Shown piece by piece: positions 6,640-13,199 of a stretch of 20,097 bases of DNA (position 1 is the stretch's first letter; each line of letters starts with the position of its first letter). The notes beneath the pieces were generated by a model that was not told the origin of the DNA, ran no database searches, and saw only the letters and a list, made by a program, of their open reading frames with translations. The DNA is from Pseudomonadota bacterium (GTDB lineage: Bacteria; Desulfobacterota; JAPLJL01). A program made the position numbers and the translations under genes. Location of the stretch: positions 1 to 20,097 of the forward strand of contig JAPLJL010000077.1 in assembly GCA_026388615.1 (NCBI GenBank), given 5' to 3'.

Positions 6640-7335
6640 TTACTCCTTTCTGGGGCCGAAAATCGCGGTCCCGATTCTCAACATGGTGGCCCCTTCTTCC
6701 ACCGCTGTTTCCAGGTCGAGACTCATTCCCATCGAGAGTTCCGGCAGGGGCAGATCCGGGCCGGCCAGTTTCTCCCGGAGGACCCGAAGCCGACGGAAGT
6801 AGGGGCGGGAGGATTCGGGGTCAGGGCCGGGCGGGGGCATGGTCATCAGGCCGACCAGGGAAAGGTGGGGAAGGGAGCGGGAAAGATCGATCAACCCGGG
6901 CAGGGATTCTTCATTAATCCCAGATTTACTTTCCTCCCCGGCCAGGTTCACCTCGATCAGGACCTGGGCTTTCCGCCCGATCTCACCGGCCCGACGGTTG
7001 ATCTCTTCGGCCAGGTCTTTCCGGTCAAGGGAATGGATGAAGCGGAAACGCTCGATCACCTCCCGGGATTTTTTCCGCTGCAGGTGACCGATAAAATGCC
7101 AGACGATCGGACCGGGGATGAGCTCCTGTTTCCTCCGGGCTTCCTGCAGGTAATTTTCCCCCAGATGCTCCAGCCCGGATTCCGTGGCGGCCCGGATCAG
7201 CTCCGGATCCACGTTTTTGACCACCCCCACGAGGATAATATCCGATTCTTTCCGTCCGGAACGCTGACAAGATCTCGCGATCCGGGCCCGGACTTTTTCC
7301 AGGTTGGGTTTAACGTTTTCCGGGGACAGAATCAT
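6640..7335 (-). CDS. YggS/PROSC family PLP-binding protein
   Basis: YggS (PLPBP) proteins bind pyridoxal phosphate in a single TIM-barrel domain and keep PLP and amino-acid pools in balance; no enzymatic reaction is established. The 231-residue product has the family blocks LGENYLQEA (about 58-66), WHFIGHLQRKK (about 79-89), GLMTMPP, LSMGMSLDLETA and LRIGTAIFG at the C-terminus. The PLP lysine is expected in the first strand: here K40 in LVGVVKNVDP, where most family members have an AVSKTKP-like motif, so the residues after the lysine differ. The gene lies immediately upstream of proC. No Shine-Dalgarno site is visible; the leader directly before the ATG is simple repeat. Confidence 0.93.
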   Translation of the reverse strand: MILSPENVKPNLEKVRARIARSCQRSGRKESDIILVGVVKNVDPELIRAATESGLEHLGENYLQEARRKQELIPGPIVWHFIGHLQRKKSREVIERFRFIHSLDRKDLAEEINRRAGEIGRKAQVLIEVNLAGEESKSGINEESLPGLIDLSRSLPHLSLVGLMTMPPPGPDPESSRPYFRRLRVLREKLAGPDLPLPELSMGMSLDLETAVEEGATMLRIGTAIFGPRKE

Positions 7336-7340
7336 CGGGG

Positions 7341-7384
7341 ATCAAAGTTCAAGGTTCAGGGTTCAAAGTTAAAAGTTCAAAGTC
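7341..7384. repeat. Degenerate ttcaaagttcaagg simple repeat before yggS
   Basis: About 44 bases of imperfectly repeated gttcaaag/gttcaagg units lie five bases upstream of the yggS start codon (minus strand). The remainder of the 113-base gap up to the glycosyltransferase gene is AT-rich, with no assured promoter. Confidence 0.6.
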
Positions 7385-7448
7385 AACAAATATATACAAG
7401 ATATTTATTTTGACTTAGGACTGGAAACATCTGACTTAATTCCATCTA

Positions 7449-9410
7449 TTATGAATATTTAATCTCCAATAAGAAAACGTTGTTGTTGAGATAAACCGGT
7501 GGTAAACAATCCATAATAAATTTATCAAACAATGTTGTTTTTTCATTTGCATCTCGGAGTGGGAAATAAATGCCGGCATACTTGCTAATTCGTTCCAATT
7601 CATCCGGGTCGTAGAGGATATGGGTGATTTTCAGCCGCTTTAACCCGGCCTTTATTTCGTTAACGTCATTGGATTCTTTTAGGATTTTAAACAGGGGATT
7701 GGCATTGAATACGGAAGGGCAGATATTTTGAGTATCCAGGTAAAAATTCCTGGTTTCCCCCAGGCATAAAATCTTCGCGGAGGGGGGCAATTCGGTATTC
7801 GCTTTCTCCATTACGGGATAAGAGGGTAGAACCCGGGACATATATAATTTGTCATCCATTCCTTCGAAAATATATTTTATTGGTCTGGTCCGATCAAAGA
7901 TTTCCAGGAAAACGAAAAAATTTAACGCAAAGATCAAGATAAATACCGCCTGCATAAGTAATCTTGGGTAACCTGGTTTTTTGTTTAAATTATCGAAGGC
8001 GTAACCAATGAGCACGAAGGCAACGATGAGGGCCGGATATAAAAATCTAATCATCCAAAAGGTGCCAATCCAAAATCCCGCGTAAAGGATGAGGAAATAG
8101 ATTAAGATCCGGATTTCTTTCCATTTCCTTCGGAGAAAAAATATTAAAGGCAGGAATATTAAAAAATGGAGTCCGATAAATGATCCGAATTCGATATATT
8201 TTTTAACCAGAACAGTATTATTTAAGAAAATTTTTACCAGTTGAGGAATCGTATGGAGAAAATCTTTTGAGAAAGTTACGTTTTTCCCGTCCCGCAATAA
8301 GGCCTGGTATTCACGGGTCTGATCCCCGTCGGGATTGAATACCTGAGGAAGCGCCGGGGAGACCGGATTCCCGGTGAAATGATAATTTTTGATTAAATAA
8401 GGAAGGAAAACCATCATCCCGACCCCGCAATAGATGGAAATATTTTTTAGCAATTTAAGGGAGCTTAACCGACGGGTGACGATATTTTCGATTGCCATCA
8501 ATAAAATAAAAATTCCCAAAGAATAAATAATCCCGGTATATTTCACCCCGATTGAAAGCCCGGTAAACACCGCGGATAGGACCAGGAATTTCGGACTTCG
8601 ACAATCAAACCATTTAAGCAAAACAAAAAGGGCGAGCAGGTTAAACCAGGCGAATTCTATATCTACGTTTGGCAGGCTTATCCATTGCATTAATCCGGGT
8701 GTCATGACCAGGAATAATATGGCGAAATTGGCGGCGGAATTGCCCCAGCGGTTTCGGCTGAATGAGTAAACCGTAAGCAAAAGAAAGATGCCCATGGAAA
8801 AATGGATAAGATTGGCGGTCAAGGGAGAATCCAGAATCATCCCCAGCAGAAAAAGCATTTCCGCTATTTGAGGGAAATTCGCATAAATATTTCCCTCGAT
8901 GAATATGATTCGGTGGGAGGCGATATAGTATTTAGGAACCCCGTAATGGTAAATTAGATTATCATAGAATGAAACCGGGGTAAGATTTGCCAGAAATGAA
9001 AAAAGGATAATTGCCGCCGCTCCACCGAAAAAAAGGACCTGCTTCCAGTCAGAAAACCTGAAAGAAACCAGCAAATTCTGTTCTTTCAATTGCAGAACCA
9101 ATTTTTTAAGGTTTCCATAAAATAGCAAAAAATTGATTAATAAAATTGCATAAAAAACCTCAGGATATAACCATCCCAGGAACCCGATCAAGAGAACCAG
9201 GTGGGCATACAACCCCAGGCCTACCCCGGCCGAGCAAACCAGCTTTTCTAATAACGAGGAGAAATTAAATTTAAGTTTTTCTAACAGGTAACTTCCCAAG
9301 GATACCGATAAGGCGATAATAAAGAACACGAGGAAGGAATTTTTTATTATGGTGACAAAGGATTTCAGCAGGAGCAGATAACTATAATCGGACATGAAAA
9401 AATTGTTCAT
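7449..9410 (-). CDS. Multipass membrane protein, GT-C-like glycosyltransferase (ArnT/PMT type)
   Basis: About 653 residues with ten or more hydrophobic segments through residue 500, then a soluble C-terminal part. The first long periplasmic loop contains DNLIYHYGVPKYYI, which fits the D-x(3)-YH-type motif seen in bacterial GT-C transferases that use polyprenyl-phosphate sugars. Later loops include PNVDIEF, KYTG and FTGNPVSPALP. Such proteins transfer sugars at the periplasmic face; the acceptor here is unknown. The start is uncertain: ATG 9410 overlaps a small upstream ORF by the sequence ATGA, TTG 9434 and ATG 9395 are alternatives, and none has a clear Shine-Dalgarno site. The gene is very AT-rich (19 of 60 G+C at 8101-8160), unlike its neighbours, which suggests horizontal acquisition next to the conserved yggS cluster. 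Confidence 0.8.
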   Translation of the reverse strand: MNNFFMSDYSYLLLLKSFVTIIKNSFLVFFIIALSVSLGSYLLEKLKFNFSSLLEKLVCSAGVGLGLYAHLVLLIGFLGWLYPEVFYAILLINFLLFYGNLKKLVLQLKEQNLLVSFRFSDWKQVLFFGGAAAIILFSFLANLTPVSFYDNLIYHYGVPKYYIASHRIIFIEGNIYANFPQIAEMLFLLGMILDSPLTANLIHFSMGIFLLLTVYSFSRNRWGNSAANFAILFLVMTPGLMQWISLPNVDIEFAWFNLLALFVLLKWFDCRSPKFLVLSAVFTGLSIGVKYTGIIYSLGIFILLMAIENIVTRRLSSLKLLKNISIYCGVGMMVFLPYLIKNYHFTGNPVSPALPQVFNPDGDQTREYQALLRDGKNVTFSKDFLHTIPQLVKIFLNNTVLVKKYIEFGSFIGLHFLIFLPLIFFLRRKWKEIRILIYFLILYAGFWIGTFWMIRFLYPALIVAFVLIGYAFDNLNKKPGYPRLLMQAVFILIFALNFFVFLEIFDRTRPIKYIFEGMDDKLYMSRVLPSYPVMEKANTELPPSAKILCLGETRNFYLDTQNICPSVFNANPLFKILKESNDVNEIKAGLKRLKITHILYDPDELERISKYAGIYFPLRDANEKTTLFDKFIMDCLPPVYLNNNVFLLEIKYS

Positions 9411-9601
9411 GATGGATTTTTGCCAACGGAACAAAGGTAAAATTCCGAAATGAAGATCTGCGGAAATGGACCGGGGTTGAAGTTTTTTCGAATCATCAGG
9501 ATCGCATGGTTAAGGCCATGGAAAGCGTTGGGTTGATTTAACGTGTCGGCCCATCTTATCGCATTTAGGAATCGCATTTTTCGGGTTAATAAATTATTCA
9601 T
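9407..9601 (-). CDS. Possible 64-residue ORF coupled to the glycosyltransferase gene
   Basis: An open frame of 64 codons whose TGA stop overlaps the ATG of the glycosyltransferase gene (ATGA). It has a ggggaaa stretch about ten bases before its ATG. No domain, signal peptide or membrane segment is recognisable; the product is basic and contains several asparagine and phenylalanine residues. It could be a small translated leader, a remnant of a truncated gene, or chance. The stop/start overlap is the only positive sign. Part of it (9570-9587) matches 18 bases downstream of trpA, which argues that at least this stretch is repeat-derived. Confidence 0.25.
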   Translation of the reverse strand: MNNLLTRKMRFLNAIRWADTLNQPNAFHGLNHAILMIRKNFNPGPFPQIFISEFYLCSVGKNPS

Positions 9602-9783
9602 CGCTTAATTTTTCCCCACTATAGTTTATACCATTTTCCATTGGGTTTTAAACTTTTCGCCTGATCGGTTAAAATCTCTCTGGTTGTTTGACAGATAAAT
9701 AACGATATTGGAAATATTTATAGAAAAGAATTTTCTTGAACTTGTAATTCCCCGTGGTCTTGGCATGGGGTTGCCTTATTTCT

Positions 9784-9851
9784 GTCATTCCGCACTTGAT
9801 GCGGAATCCAGTATTTTTTATTCGCCTGGATTCCCGCTTACGCGAGAATGA
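9784..9851. repeat. Paired palindromic repeat of the cattccgcacttgatgcggaatcc class
   Basis: The left unit contains an exact 8-bp stem (attccgca 9787-9794 with tgcggaat 9800-9807). It ends in atccag and is answered 14 bases later by an inverted ctggattcc arm that closes with gagaatga. Similar palindromes are dispersed through many proteobacterial genomes. A degenerate continuation (ggattcccgctgg, then aggaatgac near 9950) extends to about 9957. Confidence 0.7.
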
Positions 9852-9897
9852 TAAGAGCAGGAATGGATTCCCGCTGGAGTTTGTTCTGCCCCTCTGG

Positions 9898-9916
9898 GGT
9901 TCTCGTCCCGAGAACC
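9898..9916. repeat. Perfect hairpin ggttctcg/cgagaacc
   Basis: An exact 8-bp stem with a three-base loop (9898-9905 with 9909-9916), preceded by a cccctctgggg mini-palindrome. No T-run follows on either strand, so it is not a standard terminator; it is probably part of the neighbouring repeat cluster. Confidence 0.55.
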
Positions 9917-10080
9917 ATTTCGGGGTCGAGGGAAGCGTAGTCGAAGGGCAGGAATGACAACCCAAAGCTTAAGGATCGTTTGGAGAAAGACACCCCGCGG
10001 TCTCTGCCGCGGTGAGGTTCATTTGATTTGATGGTTATAAATTCTGAAAAATCCGTGTAATCCGTGTCGTAAGCTCGAAT

Positions 10081-11364
10081 ATGGCCGAAATCAAACCATT
10101 TACCGGTTGGCGTTATTCCCCTCGGACATACGGAGGAGATCCGGGCGCGGTTACCGCTCCGCCTTACGACGTGATCGATGAAAAATTCCAGGGAGAGCTT
10201 TATCGCCGGAACCCCCATAACATCATCCGCCTGATTCTTCCCCGGGAGGATGACCGGGAAAAAGGGTCCGCGGACCGCTATGAATCCGTCGCGCTCCGCC
10301 TCCGGAAGTGGCGGGAAGAGGGTGTCATCGTCCCCGATCCGACCCCGAGAATATATCTCTACGAACAGACCTTCCGCTTCGGGAAAGGACCGGAACTTAC
10401 CCGGAGGGGTTTCCTGGCCCTGATCCGGCTCGAGGAGTTTTCCCGGGGGGAAATCCGGCCCCATGAAAAAACCCTGGCCCGCCCCCGCGAGGACCGTCTC
10501 CGGCTTTTGCGCGCCACCCGGGCCAACCTGAGCCCGGTCTTTTTCTGCTATTCCGACCCCCAGGGGGAACTGGAATTCCGCCTCCGCCCGGACGATCCCG
10601 ATGTCATCCGGTTTACCGATGAGATGGGGGTGGTTCACCACTTTGGTTATGTCGACCGCCAGGACCTGGTGGAAAAATACGTGACCGGGATCAGCAGGAG
10701 GACACTGTTCATCGCGGACGGCCATCATCGTTATTCCTCCGCGCTGGATCACTTCCGGGAGAATCCGGAAGCCGGTCCCGAAGCGGGCTACACCCTGGGC
10801 TTTTACACCCGGGTGGAAGACCCCGGCCTCCTGATTCTGCCCACCCATCGGATGATCAAGGCGGTTCCCGGCCTTTCCGACCGGGAAGCGCTGGCTCGGA
10901 TCGAAAAAGATTTCAGTTCCGAAGCCAAGGAATTGCCTCCCGGGGTTTCAGAAGAGGAGAGCGCGGATTGGATCAACCGGGAAAACCAGGAGGGTGGGTT
11001 CGCGTTTGCTCTGCTTTCGGCGGGCAGCCCGGGGATTCGTTTCTTCCGGCTCCGGCCCGGGGTGGATCTCAATTCCCGGATGACGGATATTCCCGAGGTG
11101 GTCCGACCGATTTCGACGGCTATCCTGGACAGCCTCGTCCTGGGTAATATGCTGGGGGTGGCCCGCGAGGAGATCAGTTACACCAGCAATCCCCTGACGG
11201 TGATCCAGGGTTTGAAGGAAGGAAAATACCAGAAGGTTTTCATCCCGCGCGCGGTTTCACCCGCGGAAATCCTTCTGGTAACGGAAAAAGGAGAAATCTG
11301 CCCGCCCAAGACAACCTTTTTCCACCCCAAGCTCCGTTCCGGCTTGGTGATGAGGATTTTTTAA
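10081..11364 (+). CDS. DUF1015 family protein
   Basis: A 427-residue soluble protein matching the DUF1015 family (PF06245) pattern. The N-terminus has the proline-rich VTAPPYDVID block (about 24-33) followed by NPHNIIRLILPRE. The central signature is FIADGHHRYSSAL, with the histidine pair at 215-216. The family is widespread, often beside serine-biosynthesis or one-carbon genes, but no activity is established that can be claimed here; the ADGHHR block looks like a ligand or active site. The start ATG fits the family N-terminus but has no Shine-Dalgarno site. The gene is followed, across a palindromic repeat, by a TrmN6-like methyltransferase on the same strand. Composition is GC-rich and native-looking. 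Confidence 0.88.
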   Translation: MAEIKPFTGWRYSPRTYGGDPGAVTAPPYDVIDEKFQGELYRRNPHNIIRLILPREDDREKGSADRYESVALRLRKWREEGVIVPDPTPRIYLYEQTFRFGKGPELTRRGFLALIRLEEFSRGEIRPHEKTLARPREDRLRLLRATRANLSPVFFCYSDPQGELEFRLRPDDPDVIRFTDEMGVVHHFGYVDRQDLVEKYVTGISRRTLFIADGHHRYSSALDHFRENPEAGPEAGYTLGFYTRVEDPGLLILPTHRMIKAVPGLSDREALARIEKDFSSEAKELPPGVSEEESADWINRENQEGGFAFALLSAGSPGIRFFRLRPGVDLNSRMTDIPEVVRPISTAILDSLVLGNMLGVAREEISYTSNPLTVIQGLKEGKYQKVFIPRAVSPAEILLVTEKGEICPPKTTFFHPKLRSGLVMRIF

Positions 11365-11380
11365 TTTCCAGGAAACATCT

Positions 11381-11426
11381 AATCCCCCCATCCCCCCCTT
11401 TGTCAAAAGGGGGGATAGAGGGGATT
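11381..11426. repeat. Palindromic C-run/G-run repeat, copy 2
   Basis: A 46-bp palindrome with aatcccccca on the left, a centre of ctttgtcaaaagg, and ggggatagaggggatt on the right. It lies in the 100-base gap between the DUF1015 gene and the TrmN6-like gene. The right arm is slightly diverged from copies 1 and 3. Confidence 0.85.
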
Positions 11427-11464
11427 TTCATAATTGGGATTTAAAGATTTTCTCGCTTTAAATT

Positions 11465-12277
11465 ATGGATATGAACAGCCCCATGGAACTCAACCCCGGC
11501 GAGACGCTCGATGTGATCCTGGGGGACAGTCTTAAGCTGATCCAGCGCGGGAACGGATATCGCTTTTCCGTCGATGCTTTGCTCCTGGCCGCTTTTCTCG
11601 AAGCGAAAAAAGGCGAAAGGGCGGCGGAGTTGGGAACCGGTTCGGGGGTGATCGCCCTGATCGCCGCCAGGTATCTGCCGGTGCGGGAAGTGGTCGCCAT
11701 CGAGCTTCAGGCGGCCCTGTCCGACCTGGCCGGCCGGAATACCTTCCTGAACGGCCTGGATGACCGGGTCCGGGTGGTCCGGGGAGATCTCAAGAAGATT
11801 CACCGGTTGGCAGAGCGGGAGAATTTTGACCTGGTCTTCTGCAACCCCCCCTTTCGTTCCGCCCGGGAAGGGAGGATCAATCCGAATCCGGAGAAGGCCA
11901 TTGCCCGCCATCAGCTCCGGGCGGGCTTGCGGGAATTTCTGGAAGCCTCGTTTTTTCTCCTCCGAAATTCCGGGCGGCTGTACTTGATCTACCCGGCGTC
12001 CAAACTGGCGGAACTGGTTTTTGAACTGCGCCGGAAACGATTGGAGATAAAACGTTTGCGGATGATTCACTCCCGGAAAGAAAGCCCGGGGGTGCTGGCC
12101 CTGGTGGAAGCCCGCAAGGGAACGGGGATGGAACTCGCGGTTCTTCCCCCGCTTTATATTTTTCAGGGCCGGGGAAAATACACCCGGGAAACCCGGGAAA
12201 TCATCAACGGCAGCTATTTCCAGCGGCGAGCCCGACAATTAAAATCCCCCCATCCCCCCTTTGAAAAAGGGGGGTGA
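11465..12277 (+). CDS. TrmN6-like N6-adenine methyltransferase (COG4123 type)
   Basis: A Rossmann-fold SAM-dependent methyltransferase of the group that includes tRNA1(Val) A37 N6-methyltransferase TrmN6. The start of the domain reads YRFSVDALLLAAF; the SAM motif AELGTGSGV is at 54-62, the acidic residue E80 closes strand 2, and NPPF at 127-130 is the catalytic motif of N6-adenine or N-methyltransferases, preceded by FDLVFC. The 270-residue length includes a non-homologous tail: the last 12 or so codons (LKSPHPPFEKGG) and the stop lie in palindromic repeat copy 3, so the ancestral stop has been replaced. ATG 11465 or 11471 may start it; no Shine-Dalgarno site is visible. A tRNA substrate is inferred from family only. 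Confidence 0.88.
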   Translation: MDMNSPMELNPGETLDVILGDSLKLIQRGNGYRFSVDALLLAAFLEAKKGERAAELGTGSGVIALIAARYLPVREVVAIELQAALSDLAGRNTFLNGLDDRVRVVRGDLKKIHRLAERENFDLVFCNPPFRSAREGRINPNPEKAIARHQLRAGLREFLEASFFLLRNSGRLYLIYPASKLAELVFELRRKRLEIKRLRMIHSRKESPGVLALVEARKGTGMELAVLPPLYIFQGRGKYTRETREIINGSYFQRRARQLKSPHPPFEKGG

Positions 12278-12286
12278 GGGGGGATT
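12243..12286. repeat. Palindromic C-run/G-run repeat, copy 3 (overlaps coding sequence)
   Basis: A 44-bp palindrome running from aatcccccca through ctttgaaaaagg to gggggatt. Its left arm and centre are translated as the C-terminus of the TrmN6-like protein, and its right arm supplies the TGA stop at 12275-12277. It lies between convergent genes, where its long stem could impede transcription from both sides, though it has no T-run. Confidence 0.88.
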
Positions 12287-12300
12287 AAACCGGCAAATTA

Positions 12301-12597
12301 TCATTTCTGGGGATTGGAAAGATTCATCCGGATTTCGGAGATGTATTTTTCTCCCAGGCAATCGTTGATTTTCCTGATCAGGGATTTCTGCCGCAACTTG
12401 AGCTCGTTCATTCCCGCTGAACTCTTCACCTGAAGAAACAGAATTCCTCCCTCGACCCGGTCGGGAAAAACCTCTTCGGCCAGGTCGGGGTCGATGATCC
12501 GGGCAAAATCGGAGAGGATCCTGCCTTCCTTCATCTGAGGTTCGATATTTAATCTGGAAATGAACTGCTTGATTATTGACCCGATGGATTCAATCAT
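12301..12597 (-). CDS. DciA/DUF721 family protein
   Basis: DciA proteins (DUF721) load or assist the replicative helicase DnaB in bacteria that lack DnaC. The 98-residue product has the family layout: an N-terminal helix, then FARIIDPDLAEEVFPDRVEGGILFL, where the conserved hydrophobic VEGG..L strand is followed by VKSSAGMNELKLRQKSLIRKIN, matching the usual V-x-SS-x-W-x-x-EL pattern except that the aromatic position holds M or N. The length is short but normal for the DUF721 core. It lies alone on the minus strand, convergent with the TrmN6-like gene across a repeat and downstream of the GxxExxY cassette, which sits between it and its likely promoter. Confidence 0.8.
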   Translation of the reverse strand: MIESIGSIIKQFISRLNIEPQMKEGRILSDFARIIDPDLAEEVFPDRVEGGILFLQVKSSAGMNELKLRQKSLIRKINDCLGEKYISEIRMNLSNPQK

Positions 12598-12616
12598 AAA
12601 ACGGCCTTCCCGCTCT

Positions 12617-12652
12617 GTTACTATTCAGCCACCAAGACACCAAGACACCAAG
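12617..12652 (+). repeat. Left inverted repeat of the GxxExxY cassette
   Basis: Outer block gttactattcag followed by ccaccaag and two further gacaccaag units. It lies one base from the stop codon end of the GxxExxY gene. It matches the right repeat in inverted orientation over 35 or so bases. Confidence 0.8.
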
Positions 12653-12653
12653 A

Positions 12654-13046
12654 TTAGAGAATTATTCTTTTAATACCCTTTTTGATGAGAGGAACATTAA
12701 AATTAATAAGAAAGCCAAGGCGCTTACCAGTCAATTTTAGATGGCTGAGTATCTGTGCTTCCCACACAGGATTCATCTCGTCCACAGCTTTCAGTTCGCA
12801 AATAATAAGCTCTTCTACTAAAACATCTAGCCGTAGTCCTTCGTCAAACACTATACCATCATATACAATTGGAACGTCTACCTGCCTTTGATATTCCAAC
12901 CCCCGCCTGGAAAGCTCATGACAAAAACAGACTTCATATACTTTTTCAAGCAAACCTGGTCCTAATGTTTTATGTACAGCATACTCCGCATCAACTATTT
13001 TTCTTGCAATGCGCTCTTCCTTTTCAGATAAGGGGGTAAAAGCCAT
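12654..13046 (-). CDS. GxxExxY protein (PD-(D/E)XK nuclease superfamily)
   Basis: A 130-residue protein named for its conserved motif, here GLLEKVY at residues 31-37. The family is placed in the PD-(D/E)XK nuclease superfamily (PDDEXK_3); the candidate active-site residues are D74 in LRLDVLV, then E84 and K86 in ICELKA, with Q98 in the following helix (WEAQILSHLKLTGKRLGFLINF). All expected residues are present, so the protein may be an active nuclease or nucleic-acid-binding enzyme, but its cellular role is not known. The Shine-Dalgarno sequence aagga lies five bases before the ATG and is partly formed by the inner end of the right inverted repeat. Codon use is AT-rich relative to neighbours. 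It is the only gene in the inverted-repeat cassette. Confidence 0.88.
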   Translation of the reverse strand: MAFTPLSEKEERIARKIVDAEYAVHKTLGPGLLEKVYEVCFCHELSRRGLEYQRQVDVPIVYDGIVFDEGLRLDVLVEELIICELKAVDEMNPVWEAQILSHLKLTGKRLGFLINFNVPLIKKGIKRIIL

Positions 13047-13053
13047 ATCTATC

Positions 13054-13093
13054 CTTGGTGTCTTGGTGTCTTTGTGGCTACCTGAACAGTTAC
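13054..13093 (-). repeat. Right inverted repeat of the GxxExxY cassette
   Basis: Inverted counterpart of 12617-12652. Read on the minus strand it is gtaactgttcag, ggtagccac, then two gacaccaag-type units. Its inner edge contributes the ribosome-binding site of the GxxExxY gene. Confidence 0.8.
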
Positions 13094-13121
13094 GCCTTTT
13101 ATATATCCGGGGATAGCTCCA

Positions 13122-13149
13122 TTGACACCCAAGACGATTTGGGAATAAT
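13122..13149 (+). promoter_or_regulatory. Sigma-70-type promoter for the FecR-CsgG operon
   Basis: A perfect -35 hexamer ttgaca (13122-13127) is followed after 16 bases by aataat (13144-13149), one mismatch from the -10 consensus. The predicted transcript would start near 13156, about 30 bases before the aggagg ribosome-binding site of the FecR gene. It lies just outside the right end of the GxxExxY cassette. Confidence 0.65.
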
Positions 13150-13186
13150 CTTAACCATTGTTGTTTGGCCTAAATATACCACTATC

Positions 13187-13192
13187 AGGAGG
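13187..13192 (+). promoter_or_regulatory. Strong ribosome-binding site aggagg that selects TTG 13200
   Basis: Consensus Shine-Dalgarno hexamer seven bases upstream of TTG 13200. It rules against the earlier in-frame TTG at 13158, which would lie almost at the predicted transcription start and add 14 residues before the signal peptide. Confidence 0.85.
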
Positions 13193-13199
13193 CGTAAAA

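Larger units (their letters stand above)
9602..10080. other. 479-base gene-free, repeat-rich gap between divergent genes
   Basis: No convincing gene was found on either strand. The gap contains a palindromic repeat pair at 9784-9851, a perfect hairpin at 9898-9916, a ccgcgg/ccgcgg stem at 9995-10012 and a short aatccgtgt duplication around 10047-10068. Both flanking genes point away from it, so it must hold their promoters, but no site good enough to name was seen. Confidence 0.6.
12617..13093. mobile_element. GxxExxY cassette bounded by long inverted repeats
   Basis: A 477-bp unit consisting of one gene between inverted ends. The inner 26 bases (12627-12652 and the complement of 13054-13079) match at 25 positions and are made of agccaccaagacaccaag-type units. 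The ends extend outward with a related 12-mer (gttactattcag at 12617-12628, against gtaactgttcag read from the right end, 10 of 12), with a 4-base indel between blocks. No transposase is encoded apart from the GxxExxY protein, and no flanking target-site duplication is evident. The inside is AT-rich (16 of 60 G+C at 12661-12720). Mobility is inferred. Confidence 0.6.

Noticed and set aside
5954..6802. 282-codon open frame on the plus strand
   Set aside because: Antisense across proC and the end of yggS; no domain, and it crosses the boundary of two real genes.
9838..10848. 336-codon open frame on the minus strand
   Set aside because: Antisense to the well-supported DUF1015 gene; low-complexity Gly/Pro/Arg-rich translation typical of GC-rich shadow frames, and it runs into repeat sequence.
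12598..13110. CRISPR-like interpretation of the gacaccaag repeats
   Set aside because: The units are short, directly adjacent without spacers, and placed as inverted ends around a gene.
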